NCBI RefSeq assembly: GCF_007676705.1
Contig: NZ_VEBF01000006.1
Location: 186,001-250,000, forward strand
Reading direction: 5' to 3'
DNA length: 64,000 nt
DNA from: Paenibacillus xylanexedens
GTDB taxonomy: Bacteria > Bacillota > Bacilli > Paenibacillales > Paenibacillaceae
In this document: piece by piece, positions 7,531 to 15,936 of the stretch
Numbering within the stretch: the stretch's first letter is position 1
Layout: every line of letters starts with the position of its first letter
Notes under the pieces: model-generated
What the model was told of the DNA's origin: nothing
The model's database searches: none
The model's input: only the letters and a program-made list of their open reading frames with translations
Position numbers and translations under genes: made by a program

Positions 7531-8202
7531 TTAATCGAACTCCTTCTTCGTCCACTCGTCTTCCGGAATCGGCAGATCTTCACCCGAGAAGCGTTGTTCC
7601 TTGAACGGATCGGCAAAATGGTGAAAACCATTCACTTCCCAGAATCCGTTACGGTCTTCTGTCATAAACTCCAGACCACGTATCCACTTCGCACTCTTCC
7701 AGAAGTAAAGTTGTGGCACGACCATACGCAGCGGAAAACCATGCTTGGGCGTTAGTGGCTCGCCGTTATATTTGAATGCAAGCAGTACATCATCATGCAT
7801 CAATTCTTCAAGCGGTACATTCGTCTCATAATCATGATCTGCATGGATCATGACGTATTTTGCTTCTGGCTTAACCCCAAGAAGCTTCACAAAATCAGAG
7901 AAGCGAATACCTTCCCATGACGTATCGAATTTTGACCAACGGGTAACACAGTGAATATCACTCACCGTGTTCACCTGAGGCATCGCCTGAAGCTCAGCTA
8001 AAGAGAACACCTTCTCTTCTTCCACTTCACCGAACACCTTCAAGTCCCATGTGGAAAGGTCATATTCCGGCACTTCCCCTTCATGCAGAATCGGGAATTT
8101 CTCCGTCAGCATCTGTCCCGGCGGCAGACGATCTCCGTGATCGTTGCCTGTTTTGGTTGCCGGGGTTTTACTTTTTTTCAAACGTTCAGCCTTGTTATGC
8201 AA
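7531..8202 (-). CDS. Sulfite-oxidase-fold molybdopterin oxidoreductase (YuiH-like)
   Basis: This 223-aa Oxidored_molyb protein lacks a Tat signal, a haem domain and the dimerisation domain, so it is a cytosolic mini form like Bacillus YuiH. The Cys of DIHCVTRWSKFD is the expected Mo ligand, and the family segment KHGFPLRMVVPQLYFWKSAKW is intact. SD GGAGG lies 11 nt before the ATG at 8202. It sits between the transporter gene nupQ and the nucleoside phosphorylase with close spacing, so it is probably co-transcribed. Substrate unknown. Confidence 0.88.
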   Translation of the reverse strand: MHNKAERLKKSKTPATKTGNDHGDRLPPGQMLTEKFPILHEGEVPEYDLSTWDLKVFGEVEEEKVFSLAELQAMPQVNTVSDIHCVTRWSKFDTSWEGIRFSDFVKLLGVKPEAKYVMIHADHDYETNVPLEELMHDDVLLAFKYNGEPLTPKHGFPLRMVVPQLYFWKSAKWIRGLEFMTEDRNGFWEVNGFHHFADPFKEQRFSGEDLPIPEDEWTKKEFD

Positions 8203-8249
8203 GTGGGATTCCTCCTTCTTTATCTGCCTTTAACTTAGGCATTCAGGAA

Positions 8250-9173
8250 TTAACGCGAGCTTCCGCCCGCTTTCAGTGCATCCTGTGCATAGGTACGGTC
8301 TTTGAAAAAGAACATCGCGACCAGCGTCACAATATACGGCAGCATCAACGTGAAATGGGTTGGCAGGGAGAATCCTTGAAGACGAATACTCAATGCTTCC
8401 ATGAATCCGAACAGCACACTGGAACCCATGACGCCAAGCGGATTCGCTTGTCCCAGCATCGTTGCCACCAGTGCGATAAAACCACGACCAGCAGTCATGC
8501 CTTCGGTAAACATCGTCACCTGACCGAGCGACAACTGTGCGCCAGCCAGAGCACACAACACGCCGCACATCAGAACGGCACCATACTGGATGCCACGTAC
8601 CTTGATTCCGATGCTCTGTGCTGCAATCGGGTTCTCACCGACCGAGCGCAGACGGAAGCCGGATACACTTTTGAATAGATAAAATTGCAATGCAATCACG
8701 AGCACAATGCCGAGGTAGACTAGCGGACTATGTCCCGATATTACATCGCCCACCCACGGAATGTCCTTTATCAGCGGAATATCCCACTTGGGAAGTCCCA
8801 CCATGTCTTTGTCGTAGTATGCGCCTTTTACATCAAAAATCGCACGCAGTGCAAAGGTCGTCACCCCCGCAGCCAGGAAATTGAGCGAGATTCCGACCAC
8901 GATGGCGTTGGCCTTCAGATTAATACTTATAAAGGCAAACAGCGCCGAGAATAACATCACAATAATAATGGAAAAGAGTACAGCCAGTAGTACATTGCCA
9001 AACAGATAATTACCGACAATAGCGGAGAACGCACCGATCAGAACCAGTCCTTCAAGACCGACGTTGAACAGACCGACACGAGAACATAAAGCCCCACCGA
9101 GCGCTGCAAGCAGGATTGGAGTCATAATCCGCAAGGTTGAGCCAAACATGGCTGCATCAAACAGTTGTTGCAT
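8250..9173 (-). CDS. nupQ: Nucleoside ABC transporter permease NupQ
   Basis: This 307-aa BPD_transp_2 permease has about nine hydrophobic segments and the family pattern 'LAALGGALCSRVGLFNVGLEGL' near the N-terminus and 'GRGFIALVATMLGQANPLG' near the C-terminus. It forms the heteromeric membrane channel with NupP. AAAGGAG lies 10 nt before the ATG. Its start overlaps the end of nupP by 17 nt. In Bacillus subtilis the orthologous NupNOPQ system imports guanosine; the same gene order here supports nucleoside uptake. Confidence 0.92.
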   Translation of the reverse strand: MQQLFDAAMFGSTLRIMTPILLAALGGALCSRVGLFNVGLEGLVLIGAFSAIVGNYLFGNVLLAVLFSIIIVMLFSALFAFISINLKANAIVVGISLNFLAAGVTTFALRAIFDVKGAYYDKDMVGLPKWDIPLIKDIPWVGDVISGHSPLVYLGIVLVIALQFYLFKSVSGFRLRSVGENPIAAQSIGIKVRGIQYGAVLMCGVLCALAGAQLSLGQVTMFTEGMTAGRGFIALVATMLGQANPLGVMGSSVLFGFMEALSIRLQGFSLPTHFTLMLPYIVTLVAMFFFKDRTYAQDALKAGGSSR

Positions 9174-10224
9174 TGGACTTTTTCTCCTTTCTCCGCTTCA
9201 GGAATGAATAACCGATCTGGGCTGATACAAATAACGTCAAGACCGCCTGGATAACACTGCCGACTTCCAGCGGCACATCCGTATTCCGTTCCATCCCCAT
9301 GGCGCCTGTCTGTAGCGCAGCCAGCAGAATGGCTGCCACAGCTGTACCGAGTGGATGCGAGCGGGCAAGCAACGTGGCCATAATACCGCTCCATGCATAG
9401 CTTGCGGATGACAGCGAGCCATCAAGGAAACGGTACTGGGTACCGAGCACTTCTCCTGCACCCGCGAGGCCTGCAAGTCCGCCACTGATGACCATGGACA
9501 GCATCATCATGCGAATGCGGCGAACACCACCGTAGGTTGCAAATGAAGGATTGCTACCAAGCATACGGATTTCGTAACCGGTCACTGTTTTGTGAGTGAA
9601 CCAGTAGATTAGAATGGCCGCTACAATGGCAATAATGAAGCCGGCATGCAGCCCCATGCCTTGGAACAGCTTCGGTAACCAGATACTCTGATCAATCATC
9701 GGAGTCTGTGCCATTGCCGCTGATCCTGTACGGTCCTTGAATGGATAGGAGACCATGTATCCCCCGAAATAAATGGCTATATAGTTAAGTAGTAAGGTTG
9801 TGATCAACAGATTCATGCCGAAACGAGCATCCAGCCAACCTGCAAACAGGGACCAGATTCCCCCGGCAAGAATACCTGCCACAATCGCAGCAATACACAC
9901 GAACCAGCCTGGTCCTGGCAGATAGAGCGCGGTGAGCGCAGCACTGAGTCCGCCAAGAATCATCTGGCCTTCGGCTCCCATGTTAAAGAATCCGGCACGG
10001 AATGCCAGCGCTACACCCAGTCCAGCCAAGATGATTGGTGTGGAACGAGCCAGCGTATTGGTGAAGAAGTAGAAGTTGCCGAAGGCCCCTTTCCACATCT
10101 CCGCATACGTATCCACCACATTACCGCCAACGATCAGAATCGCCACAGCCCCTGCAATCAGACCGATGAATACGGCAAGCAGCGGCTGTACGAGTCCGCG
10201 AAGTGTTTCTTTTACCCGATTCAT
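9157..10224 (-). CDS. nupP: Nucleoside ABC transporter permease NupP
   Basis: This 355-aa BPD_transp_2 permease is larger than NupQ, with an N-terminal helix (LLAVFIGLIAGAVAILIVGG) and the motif 'GVALAFRAGFFNMGAEGQM'. The ATG at 10224 overlaps the TGA of nupO as ATGA, and GGAGGG lies upstream, so the genes are translationally coupled. Confidence 0.92.
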   Translation of the reverse strand: MNRVKETLRGLVQPLLAVFIGLIAGAVAILIVGGNVVDTYAEMWKGAFGNFYFFTNTLARSTPIILAGLGVALAFRAGFFNMGAEGQMILGGLSAALTALYLPGPGWFVCIAAIVAGILAGGIWSLFAGWLDARFGMNLLITTLLLNYIAIYFGGYMVSYPFKDRTGSAAMAQTPMIDQSIWLPKLFQGMGLHAGFIIAIVAAILIYWFTHKTVTGYEIRMLGSNPSFATYGGVRRIRMMMLSMVISGGLAGLAGAGEVLGTQYRFLDGSLSSASYAWSGIMATLLARSHPLGTAVAAILLAALQTGAMGMERNTDVPLEVGSVIQAVLTLFVSAQIGYSFLKRRKEKKSNATTV

Positions 10225-11720
10225 ATCCGCTCTTTCCCTCCTGCCATTAACAAGCTGATCTGTTCCTCAGTCGCTTCCTCTGCTCTCAGTTCTCCGGCAA
10301 TTTCGCCTTCATACATCACAATAATCCGATCAGATAATTGCAAAATCTCGGACAACTCTGATGAGATAAGCAGAATGCCCGCACCTTCACTACGTTTGCG
10401 TAGCAATTCGGCATGAATCGTCTCCATCGCTCCGATATCCACACCACGTGTTGGTTCGGCTGCAATCAGAAACGGTGTATCCTGTGCAAATTCACGAGCA
10501 GCAATCAACTTTTGCAAGTTTCCTCCGGACAGAAACTGTGCCTTGGTCTCCGCAGAACCCGTCTTGATGCTGAACTGTTGGATCCAACTCTCTACCATCG
10601 TTCTAGCTGCTTTGGCTTTGATGATGCCACGTGACTGCAAACGATGATGGTGGCCCATCAGTCCGTTCTCGCGAACACTCGCATCCTTGGCTGCTCCCCA
10701 CATGTAGCGATCTTCCGGAATATGAGCAAGTCCATGCTCCCGGATGCGCCGTACAGGCCAGTTCGTTGTATCCTGCCCGGAGAGCAAGACGCGACCACTG
10801 TCCGCCTTACGCAGTCCGGCAATGACCTGAATCAGTTCCGACTGGCCGTTACCCGAGATGCCAGCTATACCAACAACCTCACCTTTTCGAACCTCCATGT
10901 GGATCTCCTTGAGCGCTGAACGATCCTTCGCTCCGGACAGATTGACTGCCTCCACTTGAAGCACGGCTTCGGCTGGAACCGATGGCTGCTTGTCCATACG
11001 CACAAGTTCACGACCAACCATCAGACGGGACAATTCCTCCACATGTGTATCTTTGGCTTCCAACGTACCTGTCACCTGACCATCCCGAAGCACCGTGATT
11101 CGGTCGGCTACATCCATAACTTCTTGCAGCTTATGTGTAATCAGTACAAAGGTTTTGCCCAGCTTGGCGAGCGATTTCATGTTCGCGAGCAGTTCCTTCA
11201 CTTCCAGCGGTGTCAGTACCGCCGAAGGTTCATCCAATATAATGATGTCTGCACCCTGATGCAGCACCTTTAGAATTTCAACACGCTGCTGCATGCCAAG
11301 CGGGCACTCGGACACTTTTTTCCACGGGTCCACCGGCATGCCATATTTTCTGCCAAGCTCGTTTACCTGAGCCGCTGCTTTTTTGCGGTCAAATGCACCT
11401 GCCTTAGCCGGTTCACGTCCGATCACGATGTTCTCCGCCACCGTAAAGGAAGGGAACAGCATGAAATGCTGATGCACCATGCCGATGCCACTTGCCATAG
11501 CTTGGGACGGCGTGGCAAAATTCACCTCGCGTCCACGGACTTTGATCGTGCCTGACGTGGGCTGTTCCATACCATACAGCATGCGCATCAGGGTTGTTTT
11601 ACCAGCTCCGTTCTCACCCACAAGGGCATGAATCTCTCCCTCACGCAAATTAAAACGGATGTCCCGGTTAGCGGTGAAGCCGCCGTATTTCTTCGTAATC
11701 TGCTCCATCTCCAACAGCAT
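10221..11720 (-). CDS. nupO: Nucleoside ABC transporter ATPase NupO (two fused nucleotide-binding domains)
   Basis: This protein of about 499 aa has tandem ABC domains. The first has Walker A GENGAGKTTLM and Walker B IIILDEPSAVL. The second has a degenerate Walker A (GISGNGQSELI) and signature LSGGNLQKLIAAREF, as is normal in ribose/BMP-type importers. ATG 11720 is chosen because GAGGGGAG lies upstream and homology starts with 'MEQITKKYGG'; a longer start at 11765 would place the protein start in the attenuator hairpin. It energises the NupPQ channel. Confidence 0.92.
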   Translation of the reverse strand: MLLEMEQITKKYGGFTANRDIRFNLREGEIHALVGENGAGKTTLMRMLYGMEQPTSGTIKVRGREVNFATPSQAMASGIGMVHQHFMLFPSFTVAENIVIGREPAKAGAFDRKKAAAQVNELGRKYGMPVDPWKKVSECPLGMQQRVEILKVLHQGADIIILDEPSAVLTPLEVKELLANMKSLAKLGKTFVLITHKLQEVMDVADRITVLRDGQVTGTLEAKDTHVEELSRLMVGRELVRMDKQPSVPAEAVLQVEAVNLSGAKDRSALKEIHMEVRKGEVVGIAGISGNGQSELIQVIAGLRKADSGRVLLSGQDTTNWPVRRIREHGLAHIPEDRYMWGAAKDASVRENGLMGHHHRLQSRGIIKAKAARTMVESWIQQFSIKTGSAETKAQFLSGGNLQKLIAAREFAQDTPFLIAAEPTRGVDIGAMETIHAELLRKRSEGAGILLISSELSEILQLSDRIIVMYEGEIAGELRAEEATEEQISLLMAGGKERI

Positions 11721-11763
11721 ATCTCGCGTTCGCTCCCCTCGGTCTCGGTCATTTAATAGCAGC

Positions 11764-11791
11764 AAAACCGGCTGCCTGATCGGGCAGCCGG
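11764..11791 (-). terminator. Intra-operon attenuator hairpin between nupN and nupO
   Basis: CCGGCTGCC (11768-11776) and GGCAGCCGG (11783-11791) pair perfectly with a 6-nt loop, followed on the minus strand by TTTT. Its place between the binding-protein gene and the ATPase gene fits partial termination that keeps the lipoprotein in excess. Confidence 0.75.
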
Positions 11792-11843
11792 CTGATCCAT
11801 TCCATTACTCAATCATTGTATAGAACATTCGAGACATTCGAAA

Positions 11844-12875
11844 CTATTGTTGCAATGGATCTTTAACTACGATTTTACCTGATACGATATCATCGTTGAT
11901 TGCTTTCACTTGGTCGATTACTTCTTGTCCAACGAAAGCATTCAATGGAGATTCACTATCACGTGTAACGTAAGTCAGGCCTACACCGTCTTCTTTCAAG
12001 CCGTAGTTTACTGCGCCTGCTTTGAAGTTGCCTTCTACGAAATCTTTCACAGTCTCATAAGCAACCGTATCCGTTGACTTCAATTGAGACAATACGATAT
12101 GTTCCGGGTCTTCAACCGTACGGTCCGTATCCTGACCGGATGTGTAGAAGCCTTTTTCTTTGGCTGCTTCGAACACGCCGAGATCGCCTACAGCGGATGC
12201 GCCAGCGATGAAGTCAGCACCTTTGCCGAATTGTACCAGCGCCAATTCTTTGGCTTTGGCCGGGTCATTAAATCCACCTACATAGTTCACGAGGAATTCT
12301 GCATCCGGATTCACGGATTCCAATCCAGCTTTGAAACCTTCCGTATATTTCTTGATCAATGGTACATCCATTGCTGCGATCATGCCGACTTTGTCTGTTT
12401 TGGTGGACAATCCAGCAGCTGCACCGAGCAGGTACGCCCCTTCATATTCACGGAAACCAACGCTACGAACGTTAGGCAGATCAACGGTTGTATCTACAAT
12501 CGCAAAGGATTTGTCCGGGTTTTCTGCAGCGACTTTCTTCAATGCATCTTCTGCCTGGAATGTTGCTGTAATAATCAGATCATAATTCTCAGCAACCGCA
12601 GCGCGCAGATTTTGTTCAAATGCTGCCGGGTCTGTCGATTCAATGGTCTTGGTGTCTACTTTGAATTCTTCGCCTGCTTTTTTGAAGCCTTCATCCATCT
12701 GTACAAAGAAAGGGTTAACCCCTATTTTTTCGGGAAGTACGAGGGCCATCCGAAGAGATTTCTCCGAATCACTGCCTTGGGCGGATTGTTCGTCTTTTGA
12801 AGCCGAATTCCCACAAGCTGCCAACAAAATAGCCAACATGATGATCGATAAGACGAACGATAAACCTCTTTTCAT
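11844..12875 (-). CDS. nupN: Nucleoside-binding lipoprotein NupN (BMP family)
   Basis: This 343-aa BMP-family (PnrA-like) solute-binding lipoprotein has a lipoprotein signal peptide with n-region MKRG, a hydrophobic core, and lipobox LLAAC (Cys near residue 21). The mature part carries family motifs such as 'MALVLPEKIGVNPFFVQMDEGF' and 'DFIAGASAVGDLGVFEAAKEKG'. Start ATG 12875 is used; the upstream ATG (12899) is part of the AAAAGGGG region that serves as SD. A TTGACA-18-TAGGAT promoter lies about 35 bp upstream. First gene of the operon. Confidence 0.93.
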   Translation of the reverse strand: MKRGLSFVLSIIMLAILLAACGNSASKDEQSAQGSDSEKSLRMALVLPEKIGVNPFFVQMDEGFKKAGEEFKVDTKTIESTDPAAFEQNLRAAVAENYDLIITATFQAEDALKKVAAENPDKSFAIVDTTVDLPNVRSVGFREYEGAYLLGAAAGLSTKTDKVGMIAAMDVPLIKKYTEGFKAGLESVNPDAEFLVNYVGGFNDPAKAKELALVQFGKGADFIAGASAVGDLGVFEAAKEKGFYTSGQDTDRTVEDPEHIVLSQLKSTDTVAYETVKDFVEGNFKAGAVNYGLKEDGVGLTYVTRDSESPLNAFVGQEVIDQVKAINDDIVSGKIVVKDPLQQ

Positions 12876-12910
12876 TTTGAAAATACCCCTTTTCAACATT
12901 CTTTTTTCTT

Positions 12911-12965
12911 ATCCTAGCGGATACTGTCGATCCTTGTCAATAAATCTTTGAGCGTATACACTCAA
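12911..12965 (-). promoter_or_regulatory. nupN promoter with upstream palindromic operator
   Basis: On the minus strand, TTGACA (12935-12940) and TAGGAT (12911-12916) are spaced by 18 bp. Just upstream, TTGAG-CGTATACA-CTCAA (12948-12965) is an 18-bp near-perfect palindrome with a GTATAC core. Its place abutting the -35 suggests an activator or repressor site. Confidence 0.65.
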
Positions 12966-13034
12966 ATAGAATATAATTGACGATTTGCTTACGACCATGC
13001 TCTGGAAACCGCTTTATATCAAGCTTTTTTTTCG

Positions 13035-13064
13035 TTGACATCCAGCGCGTCTCCGTGCTAAAGT
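13035..13064 (+). promoter_or_regulatory. Probable promoter of the secreted SLH-like protein gene
   Basis: TTGACA (13035-13040) and TAAAGT (13059-13064) are spaced by 18 bp, about 90 bp before the TTG start at 13154. Confidence 0.5.
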
Positions 13065-13153
13065 CAATCCAATTATTCTAATCTGATAGGATTTGTCAGA
13101 ATTATAACCCAGAGCTGATTATTTTCCAACCCATTTTAAAGGAGGCTATTCAT

Positions 13154-14575
13154 TTGAAAAAAATCACCCAGATCACACTGGCGGCTCTACTCGCAGCTCC
13201 GGTAACACTCGGCAGCCTAAACTTGCCCGCTTCCGCTTCTGCAGCATCTGCAACTCCGGCTAAACCAACCACCTCACAAAGCGTCAAAGGACCAGTAGCT
13301 CAGGCCCCAGTCGCTTATACGGAAAGCGCAGCGGATTTTGCTCAATTCTTGCAAGCGAAATACAACATTCAACTGCCGCAACAGATTACCAAAGGTGATT
13401 TCATTCAAGCCATTGCAGCCATCACGGAAACAACTCGAGCAAGCGACAGTGAAGCCCAGGCTCCGGCCTTTACCGATCTGGCATCTGGTGATTCTTCTTA
13501 TGATGCTGCCGTATCCTTATACAATAATGGGGTTCTTACGGGTACAGAAGTACGTGCCAAAGATCAACTGAGCACTTATGCAGCGGTCTTCATCGCGGTG
13601 AAAGCCGCCGGATTCAAGGAACTTGCTTACACGTACCCCGCAGAGAAAACAGCCAAAGCTCTTGCCAAGGTTGGCATTAGCCCGAACCGTGTTCAGGGAC
13701 AAGCTGCACAGGAACTGGCAGCAGCCATCGATACGGGCCTGATTCCCGAAAGCCTGTACCCTTCTCTCCTTAAAGGTGGCGTAGCAAGCAAGGATTTCGC
13801 TAACACACTGCTTGGACGTGTCCTGATCAGTCAAGGAAAATATAAACACGAGATTGGACGTTCCGGCGATGCGGACATTTATTCCAAGCTGTATGCTGCA
13901 TATCGCACAGCAGATCTAATTGAATCACCTGAACTGAGAAAGATTGTGGATCAGGCTTTGCGCGATGATCTCGTAACAGGTTACAACCTGAAGGATAGCC
14001 GCTTTGATTCCAACTTTATCGATGAGCTGACACTTACTTACGGCCACGATAATATCCAGCACGCTGTACAGTTGATTGGTTTGCTGCGAAGCGAAGGTAT
14101 TGATGCTGATGTGCAATTCCAACCCAAGACATCTGCCTTCATTTATTTGAAGGAATGGGGCGAACCGAAGGAAACGCCAGACTATAAAGTGACACAGATC
14201 GAGAACGGCAATTATATTGCCTCTGCGAAGGAATATGACATTCAATTCGAGTTCAACAATGCGGCAGACAAAGTCCGCTTCAATGATATTGTGCTGAAAT
14301 ATGCCAAGAAGAACAGTGAAAGTACATCTCCACTGATTCTCAGTTCGTGGTGGCAACCGTTGTATTATTCACCAACCGCTTTGGCCAACTATCCGGTCAT
14401 TTCCAATAATAAGATCGCGCTTGGCAATTACTATGCTCAGTCCTTCTCTCTGAAAGAGAATGCCAAAACCATTCGTGAAGGGTTCTTGAAACTAGCTCCT
14501 GATGCCGACATTACTACGTATGACTTCTGGGTAGATCAACCTTTCTTCAATTATCTGAACGGTGGATCCGAATAA
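13154..14575 (+). CDS. Secreted protein with an SLH-like N-terminal region
   Basis: At 473 aa it has a Sec signal peptide (KKITQITLAALLAAPVTLG, cleavage near ASASA) and then an Ala/Pro/Thr linker. An SLH-like repeat region follows ('FTDLASGDSSYDAAVSLYNNGVLTG' spacing at about residues 108-135), and SLH-like helices continue to about residue 190. The remainder (about 210-473) is not recognised. The start is TTG: GGAGG (13141-13145) is 8 nt upstream and no closer ATG exists. A strong terminator follows. It is probably cell-wall associated; one weak SLH unit may not be enough for anchoring. Confidence 0.75.
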   Translation: MKKITQITLAALLAAPVTLGSLNLPASASAASATPAKPTTSQSVKGPVAQAPVAYTESAADFAQFLQAKYNIQLPQQITKGDFIQAIAAITETTRASDSEAQAPAFTDLASGDSSYDAAVSLYNNGVLTGTEVRAKDQLSTYAAVFIAVKAAGFKELAYTYPAEKTAKALAKVGISPNRVQGQAAQELAAAIDTGLIPESLYPSLLKGGVASKDFANTLLGRVLISQGKYKHEIGRSGDADIYSKLYAAYRTADLIESPELRKIVDQALRDDLVTGYNLKDSRFDSNFIDELTLTYGHDNIQHAVQLIGLLRSEGIDADVQFQPKTSAFIYLKEWGEPKETPDYKVTQIENGNYIASAKEYDIQFEFNNAADKVRFNDIVLKYAKKNSESTSPLILSSWWQPLYYSPTALANYPVISNNKIALGNYYAQSFSLKENAKTIREGFLKLAPDADITTYDFWVDQPFFNYLNGGSE

Positions 14576-14628
14576 CATAAACTCCCTTTCCATCCGAATT
14601 TAAGCTCGTATTTTGGCAACACAAGCAG

Positions 14629-14686
14629 CCGTCTTTACCGAATTTTAGAAGGGTTTCGACCCATAGATTCGTAAAGGCGGTTTTTT
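14629..14686 (+). terminator. Rho-independent terminator
   Basis: Outer arms 14629-14645 and 14666-14680 pair with single bulges, an inner GGGT/ACCC hairpin caps it, and TTTTTT follows at 14681. Confidence 0.85.
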
Positions 14687-14816
14687 GTTCAGCATTTTGC
14701 AAATTTCTTCCTAATAATCATTTTTTCCATGCAGGAATTGCCAATATAAGGTCGAATGTCTTAAGTACACAAACACGCAATCAACTTACACATTTCCGAA
14801 CGAACAGGGGTTACAC

Positions 14817-15407
14817 ATGGTATACGACGGTATTCTTCTAGGCTTGATCGTTGGGTTTTTCCGGGGTGGGTTGCGGCATGGGCTTAACCAGTTTGCAGCA
14901 CTCAAGTTGCGAAGCGGCTGGATTTTCCCTGTATTGCTGCTAATCCAGTTCTTTATTTTCTATCTACAGGAACGCTTGGAATGGGTGGCATCCATCAATG
15001 GTTATCTCTTTGCCGCTGTCTACATTACAGGGCTCGCATTTCTGTGGCTCAACAGGCACCACACTGGTTTCATGCTCATCTGGATTGGGGTGTTTCTCAA
15101 TTTTGCGGTGATGGCTGTCAACGGTGGACGTATGCCTGTTTCTGTAGAAGCTTCTGCTGTATTGGGACCCTATTATGTAGATATGCTCCGGGAAGGCGGA
15201 GCTGTATCGAAGCATTTCATGATGGATGCGTCAACACACCTGCCTTTCCTCGGTGATATCATCCCGCTGTCCAGCCCTTATCCACGGACTCAGGTGATCA
15301 GCATCGGTGATGTTGTCATGAACGTTGGCATATTCCTTTTTATCCACTACATGATGGTAAATCGGGACAAAAAGGCTGTGCAACCTGCTAAAACTCATCA
15401 GGCTTAA
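14817..15407 (+). CDS. DUF5317-type membrane protein
   Basis: This 196-aa integral membrane protein has about five TM helices. Its C-terminal conserved segment includes 'NGGRMPVSVEA', 'HLPFLGDIIPL' and 'ISIGDVVMNVGIF', which I associate with the DUF5317 family. SD AGGGG lies 6 nt before the ATG at 14817. Function unknown. The 34-aa membrane peptide at 15446 follows closely and may be co-transcribed. Confidence 0.8.
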   Translation: MVYDGILLGLIVGFFRGGLRHGLNQFAALKLRSGWIFPVLLLIQFFIFYLQERLEWVASINGYLFAAVYITGLAFLWLNRHHTGFMLIWIGVFLNFAVMAVNGGRMPVSVEASAVLGPYYVDMLREGGAVSKHFMMDASTHLPFLGDIIPLSSPYPRTQVISIGDVVMNVGIFLFIHYMMVNRDKKAVQPAKTHQA

Positions 15408-15445
15408 GAGGTTCGGTCAGACTCCAAGGAAGGGAGGTCTTCTAC

Positions 15446-15550
15446 ATGAAAAAATTTGAAGGTGTGAAATATTCCCGCATTGTCATCAACGCAATTATCG
15501 TGGCTTCTGTCGTTGTGGCACTAACTTCGGGATACAAGCTGGGCGGCTAG
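15446..15550 (+). CDS. 34-residue single-pass membrane peptide
   Basis: ATG at 15446 follows GGGAGG at 9-nt spacing. The product starts MKKFEGVKYSR, has a hydrophobic core (IVINAIIVASVVVALTSG) and ends YKLGG. A terminator begins 22 nt after the stop. The good SD, membrane-helix composition and terminator support a real gene. No family recognised. Confidence 0.6.
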   Translation: MKKFEGVKYSRIVINAIIVASVVVALTSGYKLGG

Positions 15551-15572
15551 TATCCATACCGCCAAACAAGAC

Positions 15573-15600
15573 AAACAGGCTGCCAGCGGCCTGTTTTTTC
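15573..15600 (+). terminator. Rho-independent terminator
   Basis: AAACAGGC (15573-15580) pairs with GCCTGTTT (15589-15596) over an 8-nt loop and runs into a T tract. Confidence 0.85.
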
Positions 15601-15699
15601 TTTCTGGATTTTTGGTAGGCAACTTGGTATGTTATACATCTATATAGTATGCCTTTATACAAGCACACCAATTATATATTGAACTGAACATTACACGTT

Positions 15700-15863
15700 A
15701 CGGAGAGGACAGAAATAACCTGAAGAAGCGAAGTGATCGCCTAAAAGCTTTCTAAAAGAAAGCTACATCGGAAGCATATGCTATCCCGGGATTTTCCCTT
15801 TTGGAAAAGAAATCAAAAAATCTGGGGATAACAGCGATCGGAAGGTTGTTCTGTCATCGAAGT
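15700..15863 (+). repeat. Structured repeat element, copy A (leader of the GGDEF/HD-GYP gene)
   Basis: This 164-nt element is shared with 21904-22030. The ends pair (GACAGAAATAACC with GGTTGTTCTGTC), an inner stem pairs TATCCC-GGGATTTT with AAAAATCTGGGGATA, and there are local hairpins GCGA/TCGC and AAGCTTTCT/AGAAAGCT. The 3' block from 15815 to 15863 is almost identical in both copies. It ends 73 nt before the ATG at 15937. It could be a cis-regulatory RNA or a dispersed REP/MITE-like repeat. No coding sequence is visible between 15601 and 15936. Confidence 0.7.
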
Positions 15864-15936
15864 GTAAGTGTTAATACCCATCAGCTCAATTTATATACAC
15901 ACCAAGAGTAGACTAAACCCAAGCAGGAGATTTTTT

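Noticed and set aside
12084..12800. 238-codon plus-strand frame
   Set aside because: Antisense to nupN; Phe/Cys-rich composition typical of a shadow frame.
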